Assembly (NCBI GenBank): GCA_023539445.1
Contig: JAKCEW010000002.1
Span: forward strand, 100,178-164,177
Length of the DNA stretch: 64,000 nt
Origin: Candidatus Terraquivivens yellowstonensis
Lineage (GTDB): Archaea; Thermoproteota; Nitrososphaeria_A; Caldarchaeales; Wolframiiraptoraceae
Direction of reading: 5' to 3'
Shown: positions 39,401 to 48,682 of the stretch, piece after piece
Numbering within the stretch: position 1 is the stretch's first letter
Layout: each line of letters begins with the position of its first letter
The notes under the pieces: model-generated
Database searches by the model: none
Seen by the model: only the letters and a program-made list of their open reading frames with translations
Told to the model about the DNA's origin: nothing
Made by a program: the position numbers and the translations under genes

Positions 39401-40675
39401 ATGCGTAAACGTATGGAAGGTTTCCCGACACTCGTTAGCTTTAAAGAAAGTAGGCGTAAGTTGACCGAGGTTATTAAATATCGCATACTCGAAACAGTTG
39501 AGGTTGCGTTAGAAGATGCCTTGAATAGGGTGTGCGCAGAGGATATAGTTGCGCCTATTGATTTGCCTGAATTTGACAGAAGTGCCGTTGACGGTTATGC
39601 GGTTGTAGCGGAAGATACCTTCGGCTCATCTCCTAATAACCCGGTTGAATTAAAACTCATAGGTAAAGCTTATGCAGGAATGAAACCATCGGACATACCG
39701 AAGATCGATAGAGGAAAGGCTGTCGAGATATATACAGGTGCACGTTTACCAGAAGGTGCTAATGCGGTTGTTATGGTTGAGCACACGAACAAATTAGGCG
39801 ATTCTATCGAGGTGCTATACCCCGTCTCGCCTTACCAAAACGTCTCAAAAAGGGGCGAGGATTACAGAAAAGGTGAGTTAGTGATTAGAAAAGGAACGAT
39901 GATAAGGCCTTGGCATATCGGTGCACTTGCCGCTTTAAACATTCCAAAGGTAAAAGTATTGCGCAAAGCAAGGTTTGCTATCTTATCAACTGGTAGCGAG
40001 TTGGTTGAAGTAGGTTCAGAACTTAAAGAAGGTAATGTCGTTAACAGCTCGAAACCCATGCTCAAGAGTCTTCTGAAAGAACTTGGTTGTGAAGTATTAG
40101 ACTTAGGAACGATCCCTGACGACTTGGAGAAAATAAAGGAATCCATAAAGGAAGGGTTGAGGGTAGCTGACGCCGTCGTAATTACTGGAGGTACGAGCGT
40201 CGGCGAACTAGACCTCGTACCTGAAGCGATTAACTCTTTAGGTAAACCCGGCCTTGTGGTTCACGGTATAATGATGAGGCCAGGAAAGCCTACTGGTTTC
40301 GGCATAATAGACAACAAGCCGGTTTTCATGTTATCTGGCCTGCCTGTGGCTGCATTAGTGGGTTTTCAGAATTTTATAAAACCCTCAATTCAAATGATGC
40401 TGGGATTGTCCGAAGAACCAAAAATTACAGTGATAGGGAAGTTGACCAGAAGGATTGCCAACCCACATGGCGTAATGTCCTTCGTTAGAGTCAGGGTTAT
40501 GAGAAAAGGCGATGCTTATTATATCGAACCACTCATGCTTACTGGTTCAGGGCTTATTTCAACGCTTACTAAAGCTAACGGTATGTTAACAATTCCAGAA
40601 GACGTCGAGGGTTACGATGAGGGTGAAGAGGTCGAGGTCGAACTATTCCAACCAATAGAGACAGTCGTAGGGTGA
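39401..40675 (+). CDS. moeA: Molybdopterin molybdotransferase MoeA
   Basis: DLPEFDRSAVDGYAV, TGARLPEGANAVVMVE, KARFAILSTGSELVE, GIMMRPGKPTGFG, LSGLPVAALVGF. Confidence 0.95.
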   Translation: MRKRMEGFPTLVSFKESRRKLTEVIKYRILETVEVALEDALNRVCAEDIVAPIDLPEFDRSAVDGYAVVAEDTFGSSPNNPVELKLIGKAYAGMKPSDIPKIDRGKAVEIYTGARLPEGANAVVMVEHTNKLGDSIEVLYPVSPYQNVSKRGEDYRKGELVIRKGTMIRPWHIGALAALNIPKVKVLRKARFAILSTGSELVEVGSELKEGNVVNSSKPMLKSLLKELGCEVLDLGTIPDDLEKIKESIKEGLRVADAVVITGGTSVGELDLVPEAINSLGKPGLVVHGIMMRPGKPTGFGIIDNKPVFMLSGLPVAALVGFQNFIKPSIQMMLGLSEEPKITVIGKLTRRIANPHGVMSFVRVRVMRKGDAYYIEPLMLTGSGLISTLTKANGMLTIPEDVEGYDEGEEVEVELFQPIETVVG

Positions 40676-42627
40676 TTATTATGGCGTTAATATTTCATAA
40701 AATGGTTTCTATTGAGGATGCTTTAAAACTTGTCGAAGAAAGTCTTGGGCATATAAGGCCTCTTGGTGTAGAAGAGATAAGTTTAATCGAAGCGCTTGGT
40801 CGTGTTCTTGCCGAAGATGTATACGCAAAAGTGGACTCGCCACCTTTTGATAGGTCTACTGTGGATGGTTATGCGGTTGATGCAAAAGATGTTTACGGTG
40901 CTAGTGAATCAGAGCCCGCATGCTTAACAATATCTGGGAAGTCTGAAGTCGGTTCCATACCTACGGCCGAGGCTGGTGGTGGGCGCTGTGTTGAGACTGC
41001 TACGGGTGCTCCGCTAGCTAGAGGCGCGAACGCTGTAGTCATGGTGGAATATACAAAACGTGTTGATGATAAAGTCTATGTGTACAGATCTGTGGCTCCT
41101 GGAGAAAATGTCTCTCAAACTGGATCGGATATAACTGCGGGCGACGTTGTGATAAGAAAGGGTAAGATAATCTCACCGAGCAACATCGCAGTACTGGCAG
41201 CATTGGGTTACAAATCTATCAAAGTCTATCGTAAACCGAAAATTGCAGTCTTCTCTACTGGTAACGAACTTATTGAGCCGGGCCAACCCTTATCCCAAGG
41301 AAAGGTTTACGACGTAAATGGTTATACAATAACAGCCATGTTAAAAGAGATCGGAGTTGATGCCGATTTCCTCGGAATATTGCCTGACGATTATCACGTG
41401 ATAAAACAAAATATAGAGCAAGCACTTCAGCAGTACGATGTTGTAGTAACGTCTGGAAGTACATCTGCAGGGTTTGGTGATGCAATATACAGGGTCTTCG
41501 CTGAACATGGAGCCGTCATCGTTCACGGCCTCAAGCTGAGACCTGGCAAACCGACTGTTATTGCCGTTAGTCAAGGAAAGCTCCTCATCGGTCTTCCAGG
41601 CTTTCCCTTGTCTGCCATGATGGTTTTCATGAATGTGGCAAGGCCGTTGATCTCAAAAATGTGTGGAATAGAGGATAGTGAGAGATATGTAATCATAAAG
41701 GCTAAGATGGCCTACAGGATGGATGCTGGAAAAGGAGTTAGGGAGCTTATTCCCGTCCAATTAGTTGAGACCGAAGAAGGTTTAGTTGCTTACCCGATAG
41801 TTTTAGGCTCTGGCTCTGCCTCCGCCATTGCAATGGCTGATGGATTCATTGAGATTCCTGAGAATAAGCAGTATGTTGAAGAATATGAGGTTGTTGACGT
41901 CAAACTATTAAGCCCCTCGTTTAGGCCCCCTCCGCTCAACATAATAGGTAGTCACTGTCCAGGGATAGAAGTTATCTTACGAGTCGCGGGCTTAACGACA
42001 TCTAAGATAATAAACGTCGGCTCACTTGGCGGTTGGAGAGCGTTAAAGAGAGGTGAGGCGGATATTTGCGGCACGCACTTGCTCGATGAGGATACTGGTA
42101 AGTATAACGTTCACATGCCCAAGAAGATGGGGTTGGAGGGTCTCGTAGAAATATATAGGGGATATGCGCGCAGAATAGGGTTGCTTGTTAAGAAAAATAA
42201 TCCTAAGAACATTCGTTCAGTGATTGATTTGGTAAGGAAAGATGTGGTATTTGTTAATAGGCTAAGGGGCTCAGGCGCTAGGGCGCTCATAGATAAATTG
42301 CTCAGGGAGGCTGGTATAACCAAACCCGAAGATACTATAAAGGGCTATACTTACGAGGCGAAGACGCATACAGCAGTAGCATCCGCTATCGCACAAGAAA
42401 GGGCGGACGTGGGTATCGCGATAGAGTATGTCGCGGACATTTACGGATTAGATTTCATACCGCTAGGCGATGAGATTTTTGACTTCGCTGTGAGGAAAGA
42501 TAGGCTGAAAAAGGCAACTGTGCAGAGGTTTATAGAAGCCCTTTCTAGCGAAGCTTTCCGCTCAAATATACTGTCTCTAAGGGGCTATACTCTGCTTCCG
42601 GAAACAGGGCAGAAAGTATACGGATGA
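40672..42627 (+). CDS. MoeA fused to C-terminal periplasmic-binding-protein/LysR-substrate-like domain
   Basis: MoeA core (DSPPFDRSTVDGYAV, KIAVFSTGNELIEPG, GLKLRPGKPTVIAV) followed by ~200 aa PBP-like segment (GSHCPGIEVILRVAG...VFVNRLRGSGARALIDKLLREAGI...ERADVGIAIEYVADIYGLDFIPLGDEIFDFAV). Confidence 0.92.
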   Translation: MIIMALIFHKMVSIEDALKLVEESLGHIRPLGVEEISLIEALGRVLAEDVYAKVDSPPFDRSTVDGYAVDAKDVYGASESEPACLTISGKSEVGSIPTAEAGGGRCVETATGAPLARGANAVVMVEYTKRVDDKVYVYRSVAPGENVSQTGSDITAGDVVIRKGKIISPSNIAVLAALGYKSIKVYRKPKIAVFSTGNELIEPGQPLSQGKVYDVNGYTITAMLKEIGVDADFLGILPDDYHVIKQNIEQALQQYDVVVTSGSTSAGFGDAIYRVFAEHGAVIVHGLKLRPGKPTVIAVSQGKLLIGLPGFPLSAMMVFMNVARPLISKMCGIEDSERYVIIKAKMAYRMDAGKGVRELIPVQLVETEEGLVAYPIVLGSGSASAIAMADGFIEIPENKQYVEEYEVVDVKLLSPSFRPPPLNIIGSHCPGIEVILRVAGLTTSKIINVGSLGGWRALKRGEADICGTHLLDEDTGKYNVHMPKKMGLEGLVEIYRGYARRIGLLVKKNNPKNIRSVIDLVRKDVVFVNRLRGSGARALIDKLLREAGITKPEDTIKGYTYEAKTHTAVASAIAQERADVGIAIEYVADIYGLDFIPLGDEIFDFAVRKDRLKKATVQRFIEALSSEAFRSNILSLRGYTLLPETGQKVYG

Positions 42628-42674
42628 AACGCACAACGTTTAAGAGTTACGACCTTGGATGACACATTAGAGAG

Positions 42675-42965
42675 ATGAGAATCATAGTAAGGGCTTTTGC
42701 GACTATAAGAGAGGTGCTAGGCACGGATCGTACAGAAATCTCACTTAACGACGGGAGCAACGTTCGAACGCTACTAAAAACTTTAGCGAAAAAATTTGGG
42801 AATGCATTCCAAAAACAAGTCTTGGTAAATGAAGACGCACTTTCGCCTTATGTAAAAGTGCTGGTAAACGGGATGGATATAGAATCTCTTAATGGTATGG
42901 AAACAAAACTGAAAGATGGTGACGAAGTCGCGATAATCCCACCCGTAGCTGGTGGGCGGTTGTAA
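42675..42965 (+). CDS. MoaD/ThiS family sulfur carrier-like protein, copy 1
   Basis: MRIIVRAFATIREVLGTDRTEISL...DGDEVAIIPPVAGGRL; beta-grasp MoaD pattern, Gly-Gly followed by RL. Confidence 0.9.
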   Translation: MRIIVRAFATIREVLGTDRTEISLNDGSNVRTLLKTLAKKFGNAFQKQVLVNEDALSPYVKVLVNGMDIESLNGMETKLKDGDEVAIIPPVAGGRL

Positions 42966-43046
42966 AAACGAACCATCATGTATCAAAATGAAGTAACGCT
43001 TAAAATTAAAATAGCGCTCTAAAAATAATTATAAAATTGATGGAAT

Positions 43047-43337
43047 ATGAAAATTATTGTAAAGGCCTTTGGACCAGTAAGGGAATTTATGGGCACGTCC
43101 CTCACAGAAGTCGTGGTTGAAGATGGTAATGACCTTAACGCCTTGCTGAGGGCATTAATAAAAAAGTATGGAGATGGCCTTAAGGATCGGATTTTGCTTA
43201 ACGATGTGGAGCTTCTTCCTTATGTAAAAGTGCTGGTAAACGGGAAGAATGTGAGCGATCTTAAAGGACTAAAAACGGAGTTAAAGGATGGAGACGAGGT
43301 AACGATAGTACCTGCCATAGTAGGTGGTGAATATTAA
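43047..43337 (+). CDS. MoaD/ThiS family sulfur carrier-like protein, copy 2
   Basis: MKIIVKAFGPVREFMGTSLTEVVVEDG...DGDEVTIVPAIVGGEY; Gly-Gly followed by EY. Confidence 0.9.
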   Translation: MKIIVKAFGPVREFMGTSLTEVVVEDGNDLNALLRALIKKYGDGLKDRILLNDVELLPYVKVLVNGKNVSDLKGLKTELKDGDEVTIVPAIVGGEY

Positions 43338-43358
43338 AAATAAAAAATAATGATGTTT

Positions 43359-45293
43359 TTATTGTTGTTTAGCTTTTATTGATTCCCTTATGACCTCTAG
43401 GTCCTTTATCAGAAAGTCTAACCCTAGTTCCCTAAGTTTGTTTTCACTCGGTATGCCATCAGGCCAGCCCTTGACCCTATAGTACTCTTCTAGCATGACC
43501 TTCAAAGGCGGAACCTTGCCGGCAGCCCCTCCTTCCATGCGCGGCTCGAAGAACCTCTTTGGAAGCCAGTCATCCCTGCTTGGTACTAGGCCTTGCTTTA
43601 AGTTAAACATCCGCTGTAGGTTTATGATACGCTCACCGATCTTTAGTAGGTCTTGCGGGGTTAGTTCCCAACCAGTCGTAGCATTCACGAGCTTAGTTGT
43701 CCAAGTAAAGTCTACGCCTGAAAATTCGTAGAAGAAGCACCATACGAGGGAGTTGTTCACGGCCTGCCTGTCCTGATACTTGGCCTGAGCTAGCCCCTTC
43801 TTGTCTACCGCGAATCTGTCGAGTGGTTGGCTCAGCTCTGGACCAGCCTCCGGGAATGGAACACCCAGCTCTATGGCCTCCGGGAATCCGTGGAGATGGC
43901 AAGCACCCCTCGTGGAGGTTGCCGTTTCGACCGCCATTGAGAAGAATGCCCTCGGGTCATGAGCCGGAACCGCGACACCGTTGACATGCATCGCTATCTC
44001 AGGGCAGCCTAGCGCATCTCCAGCAACCCTTAACCCTTCTCCCAATAACCAAGCAACCCTTCCTTCTCTTTTCACTATCTTCTCGAGTAGGGCCAGCATA
44101 GCATCGCCGTCACCCCATCTAAGTTCAAGCCCTCCAAGATCCTCTTTGGTTATCTTGCCTTTCTCGAAAGCCTCCATAGCGAAGGCGCAAACTCCACCAA
44201 ACTCTATTGTGTCTATACTCCACCTGTTACAAAGTTCGTTAGCTTTGTTTATAGCCAGCAGATTGTCTATCAGACAATCGGACCCTATCATAGCTAGGGT
44301 TTCATATTCCGGCCCGTAACTGTCCATAGCATATTTCTCCGGAGAAGTAACAGTCACCCTTCTATGACATCCCATAACACAGTATGAGCAGGGTTCGGGC
44401 TTTGGTTTCAAGATCTCGTTAAACTTTCCCGGTCCGCCCACCGGGGCTCCTATCCTGATAGCACCATCCTTCCACCGACCTTGTGCAAAGTTCTTTATCG
44501 GCAATAGGCCGTTTTCTTCTCGGGGGATAATCGCCATGGCTTGACCGTAGTCTCTGTTCAGTTTCGTAAATTCCGCTTTGTTTATTATCGGTAAAAGCTC
44601 TTTTAAGTATTCCTTTAAGAGGTCTGGGTGCGCAACCTTTACCTCTTTAGTGCCGCGGAAAGCTATGGCCTTTAGCCTCTTAGATCCCATGACGGCACCC
44701 ATTCCTGTCCTGCCGGCGCAACCGTGACCATAGTTGCAAATCAAGCCTGCATAACGAACAAGGTTTTCAGCACCAGGTCCTATTGGTGCAACTTGGATCT
44801 TTTCGTCTCCTAGCTCTTTCTTGATGCGCGTCTCTGTTTCGAAAGCATCTGCCTTGCCCCACAGATGTGATGCATCCATCAACTCAGCTTTTCCGTCATG
44901 GACCCAAAGGTAGACGGGTCTCTCAGCTTTTCCAGTTACAACTATCGCATCGAAACCTGCCCGCTTAAGTTCATGTGCGTTGTAACCTCCGCCCGTCGAC
45001 TCACCCCATATGCCGCTCAACGGGGACTTTGCGCATGCGGCAAACCTCCCGCTTCCAGGTATAGTGGTGGCTTGATAAGGTCCGACAGCGAAGACAAAGA
45101 CGTTTTCTGGGCCAAGGGGGTCGGCATTAGCAGGAACTTCGTCGTAGATTATCTTAGCAGCCAAACCGACTCCGCCGATCCACATCTTAGCCATTTCGGG
45201 GGTCAGGTCTTGAATCGTTATTTTTTCTTCACTAAGATTCACACGCAGAATTTTTCCGTTGTAGCCAGGAAATTCTCCCAAAGCGTTATCCAC
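43359..45293 (-). CDS. aor: Tungsten-containing aldehyde:ferredoxin oxidoreductase family protein
   Basis: GYNGKILRVNLSEEKI, GGVGLAAKIIYDEVP, CAKSPLSGIWGESTGGGYNAHELKRAGFDAIVVTGKA, CSYCVMGCHR Fe-S motif. Confidence 0.95.
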   Translation of the reverse strand: MDNALGEFPGYNGKILRVNLSEEKITIQDLTPEMAKMWIGGVGLAAKIIYDEVPANADPLGPENVFVFAVGPYQATTIPGSGRFAACAKSPLSGIWGESTGGGYNAHELKRAGFDAIVVTGKAERPVYLWVHDGKAELMDASHLWGKADAFETETRIKKELGDEKIQVAPIGPGAENLVRYAGLICNYGHGCAGRTGMGAVMGSKRLKAIAFRGTKEVKVAHPDLLKEYLKELLPIINKAEFTKLNRDYGQAMAIIPREENGLLPIKNFAQGRWKDGAIRIGAPVGGPGKFNEILKPKPEPCSYCVMGCHRRVTVTSPEKYAMDSYGPEYETLAMIGSDCLIDNLLAINKANELCNRWSIDTIEFGGVCAFAMEAFEKGKITKEDLGGLELRWGDGDAMLALLEKIVKREGRVAWLLGEGLRVAGDALGCPEIAMHVNGVAVPAHDPRAFFSMAVETATSTRGACHLHGFPEAIELGVPFPEAGPELSQPLDRFAVDKKGLAQAKYQDRQAVNNSLVWCFFYEFSGVDFTWTTKLVNATTGWELTPQDLLKIGERIINLQRMFNLKQGLVPSRDDWLPKRFFEPRMEGGAAGKVPPLKVMLEEYYRVKGWPDGIPSENKLRELGLDFLIKDLEVIRESIKAKQQ

Positions 45294-45423
45294 CTCTTAA
45301 CAAATTTATTTTATTTTTCAAGTAAATTTTAACTCTTTTGTTGTATTATCAACGTTAGCATAGAATGCGTCATGTACGAAGCATACGGTAATATTCATAA
45401 AAACTAAGCGCATTAAAAATGTT

Positions 45424-46215
45424 CTAAAACAACTCCCTTTCCTTATTGGAGGCGTGTGGATGCCAATACAGCATCTTATTCGTCCATTCAGAAATTGCGG
45501 TCTCCAAGTCTTTTGGTATCACCATTTCTTTTATGAATTTTATATGTTCACTTACAAGCTCTCTAACCCTTTCTTCTGAAACTTTTCCTGAACGCAGTTC
45601 TCTTCTAAGGACCTCAAGCGGTGTAAAGTGATATGGTAGACCGATGTACTTGACCCAAGTCTCCATTTCTTGCTCTAAATACTTCTTTAATTCTCTTCCC
45701 TCAAAATTGGCTATGCATATGTTCCTATCATAATTAGAGGACTCTTCAAGTATATACTCGGCCTCTCGGTGTGTGACGCCAAGTGTATGAGCTTGCGAAG
45801 TTAATAACTTTAACCATCTATCAGCGCTTATTTTTCCGGTGATAGAATCCCTCAAAACAAGTAATGCCGCCTCTACAGCAACTTTCGCCTCAAGCTCAAA
45901 TGTTTTATCGTCTTTGTAACAAAAAGTACAAATCTCGGAACCTTTCTCTCTCAAATTTCTGAGCAAGGGTTCATACTCTTTCAACCAAGACTCCACAGGC
46001 TCAGGCAGAAGCTTACGCTTTCTAACTTCTTCCACAAAATCCTCATACCTCATTTCCATGAGATACTCAGCCACAAGTTCATCTAAACTCCTTGGAAGAT
46101 TCAAAAAAAGTGATTCAAATTTCTGACTCCTAAGATAATTTGCTACACTTACCGACGAGGCTGCCGTGGGTGGTTTTATTATCAACCCTAGCTCTTTGCC
46201 AGGGGACACGGCCAT
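45424..46215 (-). CDS. Hypothetical protein, no family recognised
   Basis: 264-codon ORF; alpha-helical, soluble-looking; possible metal pair CTFC. Confidence 0.6.
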   Translation of the reverse strand: MAVSPGKELGLIIKPPTAASSVSVANYLRSQKFESLFLNLPRSLDELVAEYLMEMRYEDFVEEVRKRKLLPEPVESWLKEYEPLLRNLREKGSEICTFCYKDDKTFELEAKVAVEAALLVLRDSITGKISADRWLKLLTSQAHTLGVTHREAEYILEESSNYDRNICIANFEGRELKKYLEQEMETWVKYIGLPYHFTPLEVLRRELRSGKVSEERVRELVSEHIKFIKEMVIPKDLETAISEWTNKMLYWHPHASNKERELF

Positions 46216-46245
46216 TAGGTGATGTAGCAGAACCTTAATTAATTT

Positions 46246-47481
46246 TTACGTCTCTCTTTGATCTATTGGGACGTATTTAAGGTCGAGCTGGCCTGTGTAG
46301 TGAGCCCTCGGTCTGATGAGCCTGTTGTCCTGAAGGTATTCTATTACGTGAGCTGTCCATCCGGACGTTCGCGCCATTGCAAACATTGGCGTAAACAGAT
46401 ACGAAGGGATGCCTAGCATGTCGTAAACCGCTCCTGAGTAAAAGTCTATGTTTGGGAAAATTCCCTTTTTACCAAGTAAGTTGATCATAATTTCCTCGAC
46501 TTTTTCCGCAACCTGGTACAGTGTCCACTCGTTTTTCTGCTCACATAATTTCCTAAAGTACTCTTTGAAGATTCTCGCTCTGGGATCGTATGCCTTGTAC
46601 ACTCTGTGCCCGAAACCCATTATCCTCTTTTTTTCTGCCAGTGCCTTCTTTATGTATTCTTCAGCCCTTTCTGGTGTTTTGATTTCCTTCAACATCTCTA
46701 GAGCCTTCTCATTCGCACCGCCATGTAAAGGACCTTTAAGCGCAGCTATACCTGAAACTATTGCAGAGTATATGTCAGACAGTGTGGATATCGTGGTTAG
46801 TGCAGCAGTTGTTGAAGCAGGTAATTCGTGCTCGGCATGAAGTATTAATGCCACATCCATTATTTTTCTGCTCAATTCATCAGGTTCCTTTCCGAACATC
46901 ATATAGAGAAAGTTTGCAGCATAACTGAGCTTTTTATTAGGTGGGATTACTTCAAGCCCCTCTTTGATTCTGTATATGTATGCTGTTATTGTCCCGACCT
47001 TTGCCTGCAACCTTATGGCCTTCCTTATATTTGCCTCCCTAGAATTATCGTCGAGTTCAGGATCGTATGGACCGAGGGCCGAAACTGCTGTCTTCAGAAT
47101 GTCCATAGGGTGCGCGTTTTTAGGAATTTTTTTCATAAAGTCAACTATTTCGTCTGGTATGTCCGCATTATCTGCAAGGTCTCTTTTTAGCTCCTCCAAT
47201 TCTTTTCTATTTGGAAGTCGATTATGCCAAAGGAGGAAGCAAACTTCTTCAAATGATGAATATTTTGCCAAATCTTCTATCGGATAGCCCGCATAGTATA
47301 ATATTCCTTTTTCGCCATCAATATAGGAAATCTTTGTCTCGGCTATTATAATGTTCTCCAAACCTTTATGAATTACAACTCCAGACTCGGACATTTCTGT
47401 ACGATTATTAATTAAATATAGAAGAGTATATAATATTTTCCGTAATTTTAAGAATTCCATACAAAGCCTTAAATTTGTCAA
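46246..47481 (-). CDS. gltA: Citrate synthase (likely start near 47392, MSESGVVIHKGL)
   Basis: GLENIIIAETKISYIDGEKGILYYAGYPIEDLA, HAEHELPASTTAAL, GPLHGGANEKALEML, MGFGHRVYKAYDPRA. Confidence 0.95.
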   Translation of the reverse strand: MTNLRLCMEFLKLRKILYTLLYLINNRTEMSESGVVIHKGLENIIIAETKISYIDGEKGILYYAGYPIEDLAKYSSFEEVCFLLWHNRLPNRKELEELKRDLADNADIPDEIVDFMKKIPKNAHPMDILKTAVSALGPYDPELDDNSREANIRKAIRLQAKVGTITAYIYRIKEGLEVIPPNKKLSYAANFLYMMFGKEPDELSRKIMDVALILHAEHELPASTTAALTTISTLSDIYSAIVSGIAALKGPLHGGANEKALEMLKEIKTPERAEEYIKKALAEKKRIMGFGHRVYKAYDPRARIFKEYFRKLCEQKNEWTLYQVAEKVEEIMINLLGKKGIFPNIDFYSGAVYDMLGIPSYLFTPMFAMARTSGWTAHVIEYLQDNRLIRPRAHYTGQLDLKYVPIDQRET

Positions 47482-47497
47482 TACGATAACAGGAAAT

Positions 47498-48682
47498 ATG
47501 TTTGAGAAGATCGCAGTTATCGGAGCAGGTACGATGGGACATGGAATTGCTGAAATTGTCGCGCTTAAAGGATATTCCGTCTTTATGTGCGATGTGAGTG
47601 AGGAGATACTTCAAGAAGCCATTAAAAAGATAGAGTGGAGTCTACGAAAGATGATGGAGAAAGGAAAATTGCGTCATGATGATTTGGCATCAACTCTTAA
47701 TAGAATTAAGACAACGACAAACTTAGCAGAAGCAGCAAAGGACTCCGAATTAATAATAGAAGCTGTACCTGAAAACTTAGAACTGAAAAAGGAAATTTTT
47801 TCAAAACTTGACAAGATGGCATATGCAGAAGCTATTTTGGGAACGAATACAAGCTCTTTGCCCATTTCTGAAATAGCATCGGTCACGTCACGACCGGACA
47901 AAGTAATTGGGATACATTTTTTCAACCCCCCAGTCTTCATGCCGCTGGTTGAGATAGTGTGCGGTGATAAGACGTCAAGTCAAACTGTAGATCACGTTCT
48001 GTCATTCGTTAAAACTTTAGAAAAGCAGGCAATAGTGTGTAGGAAGGATGTGCCGGGGTTCGTTGTGAATAGGATATTAGAAGCCCTGATTCAGGAAGCT
48101 GCTTGGATGGTGCACCGGGGCGAGGCCTCGATACTAGAGGTGGATTCTGCGGTTAAATACAGGGCCAAACTCCCTATGGGTTTGTTCGAGTTATCAGACT
48201 ATGTCGGCATTGACGTCCTTTACTCTGCGGGCAAAGCGATACAGGATAGAGATAAAGGTGTTATCGTATCGCCGCTTTTCGAGGAATATTATAAGAATGG
48301 ATGGTATGGTAAGAAGAGCGGTAAGGGGTTCTACACTTATACTGGAGATTTATGGGAGAAGCCAAAAATTCCTCCAGAGCTTGCGGATAATGTTAAACTC
48401 GAGGAAATATTTGCACCCGCAGTAAATGCTGCTGCTTGGTTATTAAGGAACAAAGTTGTTGAGAAAGAGGAACTTGATAAAGCGGTTATGCTAGGATTGA
48501 ACTTTCCAGAGGGAATTTTGCGAATGGCTGACAAATGGGGTATAGATGTTATTGTGCAGGTTTTAAGGTTGAAGCAATCGAAGTATGGTGAATATTATAG
48601 ACCCGATCTCCTGCTAGAGGAGATGGTAGCTAACAACAGGCTTGGTATAAAGACGCGTGGGGGTTTCTATGAGTATGCCTAA
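47498..48682 (+). CDS. 3-hydroxyacyl-CoA dehydrogenase
   Basis: IAVIGAGTMGHGIAEIVALKGYSVFMCD, ASNTSSLPIS-like, IGIHFFNPPVFMPLVEIV, KDVPGFVVNRI. Confidence 0.94.
   Translation: MFEKIAVIGAGTMGHGIAEIVALKGYSVFMCDVSEEILQEAIKKIEWSLRKMMEKGKLRHDDLASTLNRIKTTTNLAEAAKDSELIIEAVPENLELKKEIFSKLDKMAYAEAILGTNTSSLPISEIASVTSRPDKVIGIHFFNPPVFMPLVEIVCGDKTSSQTVDHVLSFVKTLEKQAIVCRKDVPGFVVNRILEALIQEAAWMVHRGEASILEVDSAVKYRAKLPMGLFELSDYVGIDVLYSAGKAIQDRDKGVIVSPLFEEYYKNGWYGKKSGKGFYTYTGDLWEKPKIPPELADNVKLEEIFAPAVNAAAWLLRNKVVEKEELDKAVMLGLNFPEGILRMADKWGIDVIVQVLRLKQSKYGEYYRPDLLLEEMVANNRLGIKTRGGFYEYA

Noticed and set aside
42846-43245. 28-bp direct repeat considered as mobile element or CRISPR-like repeat
   Set aside because: Both copies are in frame in homologous moaD genes; only two copies, no spacers, no transposase
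43981-44319. 112-aa + strand ORF opposite aor
   Set aside because: Antisense to well-conserved AOR coding sequence
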